Positions 61,069 to 64,000 of a stretch of 64,000 nucleotides of DNA are shown in pieces. A model generated the notes under the pieces. That model worked only from the letters and a program-made list of their open reading frames with translations. It ran no database searches and was not told the origin of the DNA. The position numbers and the translations under genes were made by a program. Every line of letters begins with the position of its first letter. Position 1 is the stretch's first letter. The stretch is from Nocardiopsis dassonvillei_B. Its GTDB lineage: Bacteria; Actinomycetota; Actinomycetes; Streptosporangiales; Streptosporangiaceae. The stretch spans positions 5,890,001 through 5,954,000 of the forward strand of contig NZ_OZ186815.1 in assembly GCF_964273065.1 (NCBI RefSeq), read 5' to 3'.

Positions 61069-61078
61069 TGAACGCAAG
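61069..61078. promoter_or_regulatory. Inverse copy of the ROK-promoter motif
   Basis: TGAACGCAAG, the exact reverse complement of 59662-59671, lies between promoters P1 and P2 in an AT-rich stretch. Confidence 0.5.
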
Positions 61079-61109
61079 ATCCGTGATGTTTCGGTTATGT
61101 GTTCAGGAG

Positions 61110-61138
61110 TTGACGACAAGGCTGCTCCGGGGTCTACT
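61110..61138 (+). promoter_or_regulatory. Promoter P2 of the sugar ABC operon
   Basis: TTGACG at 61110-61115 and TCTACT at 61133-61138 are exactly 17 bp apart; transcription would begin near 61145, about 50 nt before the first gene. Confidence 0.6.
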
Positions 61139-61194
61139 TCACAACATCACTCGCGAGTTCACATCCGTCCCCCGCACGTAAGAAAGGTGCAGCG

Positions 61195-62337
61195 TTGAGT
61201 ACACGCACCGCACACCAGCGCATGGCCGCCGCGGGCTTCGCCGCCGCCGGCGCCGCCCTCACCCTTCTCGTCTCCGGTTGTGGTTCGCTCACCACCTCGG
61301 GCGAGGACGCCGAGAGGGAGACCCACACCGTCGAGGAGGGCTTCCACGTGGGCCTCCTCCTGCCCGAGCTCCAGACCGCCCGCTACGAGGCGTTCGACAA
61401 GCCCTTCTTCGAGGAGGCGCTCAACGAGCTCTGCCCCAACTGCGAGCTGTCCTACGCCAACGCCGACCAGGACGTCGACGAGCAGCAGACCCAGGCCCAG
61501 GCCATGCTCACCGACGGCGTGGACGTCCTCGTCCTGGACGCGGTCGACTCCGCCGCCGCCGCCGGCACCGTCAGCGAGGCCCAGGCCCAGGGCGTCCCGG
61601 TGGTCGCCTACGACCGCCTCGCCCAGGGCGGCGTGGACATGTACGTCTCCTTCGACAACCGCCGCGTCGGCCAGGTCCAGGCCGAGGCCCTCATCGCCGC
61701 CCTGGAGGAGCGCGGCACCGCCGGCGAGGGCCAGATCGTCATGATCAACGGCTCGCCCACCGACCCCAACGCCGCCGACTTCAAGGCCGGCGCCCACGAG
61801 ATCTTCGACGGCCAGGTCGAGATCGGCCAGGAGTTCGACACCCCGGACTGGTCCCCGGACCAGGCCAACAGCCAGATGGAGGGCGCCATCACCGCCCTGG
61901 GCGTCGACGAGATCATCGGCGTCTACTCCGCCAACGACGGCATGGCCTCGGGCATCATCTCCGCGCTGCGCAGCGCCGGTGTCGACGTCGACGACCTGCC
62001 GCCGGTCACCGGCCAGGACGCCGAACTCGCCGGCATCCAGCGCATCATCGCCGGTGAGCAGTACATGACCGTCTACAAGGCCATCAAGCCGGAGGCGCAG
62101 ATCGCCGCCGCCATGGCCGTGGCCCTGGCCACCGGCACCGACCCCGAGCTCGGCGAGTACTCGCTCACCGACGTCGAGGACGCCAACGGCGAGAAGGTCC
62201 CCTCGGTCCTGCTCGAGCCCGTCGCGGTCACCGAGGAGAACGTCGGCGACACCGTCGTCTCGGACGGGATCTACTCGATCGAGGAGATCTGCACCGACGA
62301 CTACGCGGACACCGAGTTCTGCCAGGAAGCCCTCTAG
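61195..62337 (+). CDS. XylF-like sugar-binding lipoprotein of an ABC importer
   Basis: The 380-residue product has a lipoprotein signal with lipobox LLVSGC (Cys29) and a periplasmic-binding-protein (Peripla_BP_4) fold: VGLLLPELQTARYEAFDKPFF, QGVPVVAYDRLAQGGVDMYVSFDN, DDLPPVTGQDAELAGIQRI. These blocks resemble xylose-binding XylF, and paired Cys (LCPNCE, ICTDD...FCQ) may form disulfides. The TTG start at 61195 has AAAGGTG upstream and is fixed by the signal peptide. It would deliver sugar, perhaps xylose, to the permease encoded downstream. Confidence 0.9.
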   Translation: MSTRTAHQRMAAAGFAAAGAALTLLVSGCGSLTTSGEDAERETHTVEEGFHVGLLLPELQTARYEAFDKPFFEEALNELCPNCELSYANADQDVDEQQTQAQAMLTDGVDVLVLDAVDSAAAAGTVSEAQAQGVPVVAYDRLAQGGVDMYVSFDNRRVGQVQAEALIAALEERGTAGEGQIVMINGSPTDPNAADFKAGAHEIFDGQVEIGQEFDTPDWSPDQANSQMEGAITALGVDEIIGVYSANDGMASGIISALRSAGVDVDDLPPVTGQDAELAGIQRIIAGEQYMTVYKAIKPEAQIAAAMAVALATGTDPELGEYSLTDVEDANGEKVPSVLLEPVAVTEENVGDTVVSDGIYSIEEICTDDYADTEFCQEAL

Positions 62338-62358
62338 GCACCGGTGCGACGCCCCGAC

Positions 62359-62391
62359 GGGGCGGGCAGGCCCCCGCCGCCCGCCCGCCCC
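62359..62391 (+). other. Intercistronic hairpin after the binding-protein gene
   Basis: Arms GGGGCGGGC and GCCCGCCCC pair between the first and second genes of the operon. Such structures often stabilise the upstream message or thin transcription, giving more binding protein than transporter. Confidence 0.4.
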
Positions 62392-62422
62392 GGCCCGGGA
62401 CGAGAGAAGAGATAACGAACGC

Positions 62423-63220
62423 ATGAGTACACCAGTCCTGGAACTGTCCGGGATCTCCAAGACCTTCGGGGCGGTCCGCGCGCTCAGCGAGGTCGACTTC
62501 CACGTCGCCGAGGGAGAGGTCGTCGCCCTCCTGGGGGACAACGGCGCCGGTAAATCCACGCTGGTCAAGGTCATCTCCGGAGCCCACCCCGCCGACAGCG
62601 GCGGCGTGATCCGCTGGGCCGGCCAGCCGGTCACCATCGGGGCCCCCTCCGACGCCCAGCGCCTGGGCATCGCCACCATCTACCAGGACCTCGCCCTGTG
62701 CGACAACCTGGACATCGTCGCCAACCTCTTCCTGGGCAACGAGAAGCTGCACTTCCCCGGCACCCTCGACGAGGTCGAGATGGAGAGCCGGGCGGTGGAG
62801 CTCCTCGACTCCCTGTCGGTGCGCATTCCCAGCCTGCGCGTGCCGGTGGCCTCCCTCTCCGGCGGCCAGCGCCAGATCATCGCCATCGCCCGCTCCCTGC
62901 TGGGCCAGCCCCGGGTGGTGATGCTCGACGAGCCCACCGCCGCCCTGGGCGTCGCCCAGACCGCCCAGGTCCTCGACCTCATCGAGCGGCTGCGCGACCA
63001 GGGCCACGGCGTCGTCCTGATCAGCCACAACATGGCCGACGTCCGCGCGGTCGCCGACCGCGCCGTGGTGCTGCGGCTGGGCCGCAACGCCGGCGACTTC
63101 CCCATCGCGGAGACCAGCTACGAAGAGATCGTGGCCGCCATCACCGGTGCCGCCGACAACCCGGTGAGCCGCCGCTCCCAGCGCACCGGTTCCTCGGCCC
63201 TGGCCACGGAGGACAAGTGA
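62423..63220 (+). CDS. Single-domain sugar ABC transporter ATP-binding protein, half-size XylG-like
   Basis: The 265-residue ATPase has Walker A GDNGAGKST near residue 39, Q-loop IYQDLALCDNLD, signature LSGGQRQIIAIARS, Walker B VVMLDEP and switch His ISHN. It has one nucleotide-binding domain, whereas classical XylG or RbsA carry two fused copies of about 500 residues, so it should act as a homodimer. The stop overlaps the permease ATG (TGATG). Confidence 0.93.
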   Translation: MSTPVLELSGISKTFGAVRALSEVDFHVAEGEVVALLGDNGAGKSTLVKVISGAHPADSGGVIRWAGQPVTIGAPSDAQRLGIATIYQDLALCDNLDIVANLFLGNEKLHFPGTLDEVEMESRAVELLDSLSVRIPSLRVPVASLSGGQRQIIAIARSLLGQPRVVMLDEPTAALGVAQTAQVLDLIERLRDQGHGVVLISHNMADVRAVADRAVVLRLGRNAGDFPIAETSYEEIVAAITGAADNPVSRRSQRTGSSALATEDK

Positions 63221-64000
63221 TGACCCAGCAGACCCCGGTTTCCAAGGCGCCCGGAGAGAGCGGGGGCGCAACGGCCGAACCCGTGCGCGACCCCCGGCTC
63301 CTGACCACGGCCGCCTCGCCCAAGGGCTGGATCCAGGCCCTGCGCCGCAGACTGCGCAGCGGGGAACTGGGCCCCATCCCCGTCATCGTGGGACTGCTGC
63401 TGATCGCCGTCGTCTTCCAGTCGATGAACGATCGCTTCCTGTCGCCGCAGAACCTGTCCAACCTCACCGTGCAGATCGCCGCCATCGGCCTGATGACCAC
63501 CGGCGTCATCATGGTGCTGCTGCTGGGCGAGATCGACCTGTCCATCGGCTCGGTGGCCGGTCTGTCCGCGGCGGTCCTGGCGGTCCTGGCGGTCAAGCAG
63601 GGCGTTCCCGAATGGGGCGCCATCGCCGCCGCGATCGGCGTCGGCCTGGTCATCGGCCTGCTCCACGGCACGGTCTTCGCCAAGCTCGGGGTACCCGCGT
63701 TCGTGGTCACCCTGGCGGGCCTGCTGGGGTGGCAGGGTGTGCACCTGTACCTGATGGGCGCCGACGGCACCATCAACACCAGCCCCAACGGGGCGATCGC
63801 GATGCTCACCCAGACCTACTTCGTGTCGTTCATGGGCTGGATCCTGGCGGCCCTCGCGGTGGGCCTGTACGTCGTGTCGGTGGTGCTGGTCGAGCGCCGC
63901 CGCCGCCTGGCCCGCCTGCCCTACAAGCCGGTGAGCGAGATCGCGTTCCGCGCGCTGCTGCTGGCCCTGCCGATCCTGGGCGGGGTGTGGGTGCTGAACC
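63220..64000 (+). CDS. XylH-like sugar ABC transporter permease, 5' part
   Basis: At least 260 residues are present and the gene runs off the right edge. The N-terminus is cytoplasmic. Helices follow at IPVIVGLLLIAVVFQSM, NLTVQIAAIGLMTTGVIMVLLLG and later GWILAALAVGLYVVSVVLV. The EIDLSIGSVAGLSAAVLAVL motif is the hallmark of the BPD_transp_2 sugar permeases (XylH/RbsC). ATG 63220 has GGAGG upstream and overlaps the ATPase stop. It would form the channel for the sugar bound by the lipoprotein. Confidence 0.93.
   Translation, partial: MTQQTPVSKAPGESGGATAEPVRDPRLLTTAASPKGWIQALRRRLRSGELGPIPVIVGLLLIAVVFQSMNDRFLSPQNLSNLTVQIAAIGLMTTGVIMVLLLGEIDLSIGSVAGLSAAVLAVLAVKQGVPEWGAIAAAIGVGLVIGLLHGTVFAKLGVPAFVVTLAGLLGWQGVHLYLMGADGTINTSPNGAIAMLTQTYFVSFMGWILAALAVGLYVVSVVLVERRRRLARLPYKPVSEIAFRALLLALPILGGVWVLN

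Overview
The window is very GC-rich, with many GTG and TTG starts, strong GC hairpins between genes and several apparently leaderless transcripts (a TANNNT box 6-8 nt before the start codon). Gene content is that of a filamentous actinomycete: SepH, a CutRS-like two-component system, DUF4193, DUF4235, DUF3710 and DUF3159 proteins, an actinobacterial ferrochelatase, and AcnA. Two bacterial serpins point to the Nocardiopsaceae (Nocardiopsis/Thermobifida relatives). That family placement is inference. I see no rRNA, tRNA, CRISPR array, IS element or prophage.

Layout. 0-14.5 kb is mostly housekeeping: the start of a drug-type ABC ATPase, a pair of bacterial PH-domain membrane proteins, a type-B carboxylesterase, SepH, a membrane protein, an aldonolactone-oxidase-like flavoenzyme divergent from ferrochelatase, an S9 peptidase, a GNAT enzyme and an inositol-phosphatase-family enzyme. 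14.5-18.3 kb holds a highly structured 0.7-kb intergenic region, the CutRS-like pair and small conserved proteins. 18.8-30.3 kb is a conserved actinobacterial block (valS, dut, DUF3710, LmbE-like deacetylase, DUF3159, two TrkA-type proteins, TRAM/TrmA-type RNA methyltransferase) carrying a tandem serpin pair and three copies of an intergenic MITE-like repeat.

30.5-38.7 kb looks accessory. Two MmyB-type regulators, an SDR enzyme, two NTF2/SnoaL-fold proteins, an O-methyltransferase, a tandem HD-GYP protein fused to a LuxR DNA-binding domain, an OsmC peroxidase and an amidohydrolase-remnant/Atu4866 fusion lie together. A nearly identical 19-bp element sits about 145 nt upstream of both the SnoaL-OMT operon and osmC. 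38.8-47.2 kb contains a flavin oxidoreductase, a DUF427 protein, a PTP-like phosphatase, an LPXTG surface protein and a tightly overlapping operon of ECF sigma factor, zinc-finger anti-sigma membrane protein, ABC ATPase and membrane component, then an F420-type oxidoreductase.

47.2-59.6 kb contains acnA behind a tandem palindromic operator, two paralogous exported membrane proteins with C-terminal Cys motifs, a Ser/Thr kinase followed by a decayed copy of its own 5' end, and a TetR gene divergent from two duplicated alpha/beta hydrolases. 59.6-64 kb is a ROK regulator and a XylFGH-like sugar ABC operon that share a 10-bp motif in their promoters; the permease runs off the end of the window.

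The points I consider most worth checking are the paired hairpins with identical loops before cutRS, the MITE-like family, the kinase remnant with strongly T-to-C-biased decay, the shared 19-bp element in the regulator island, and the tandem operator before acnA.
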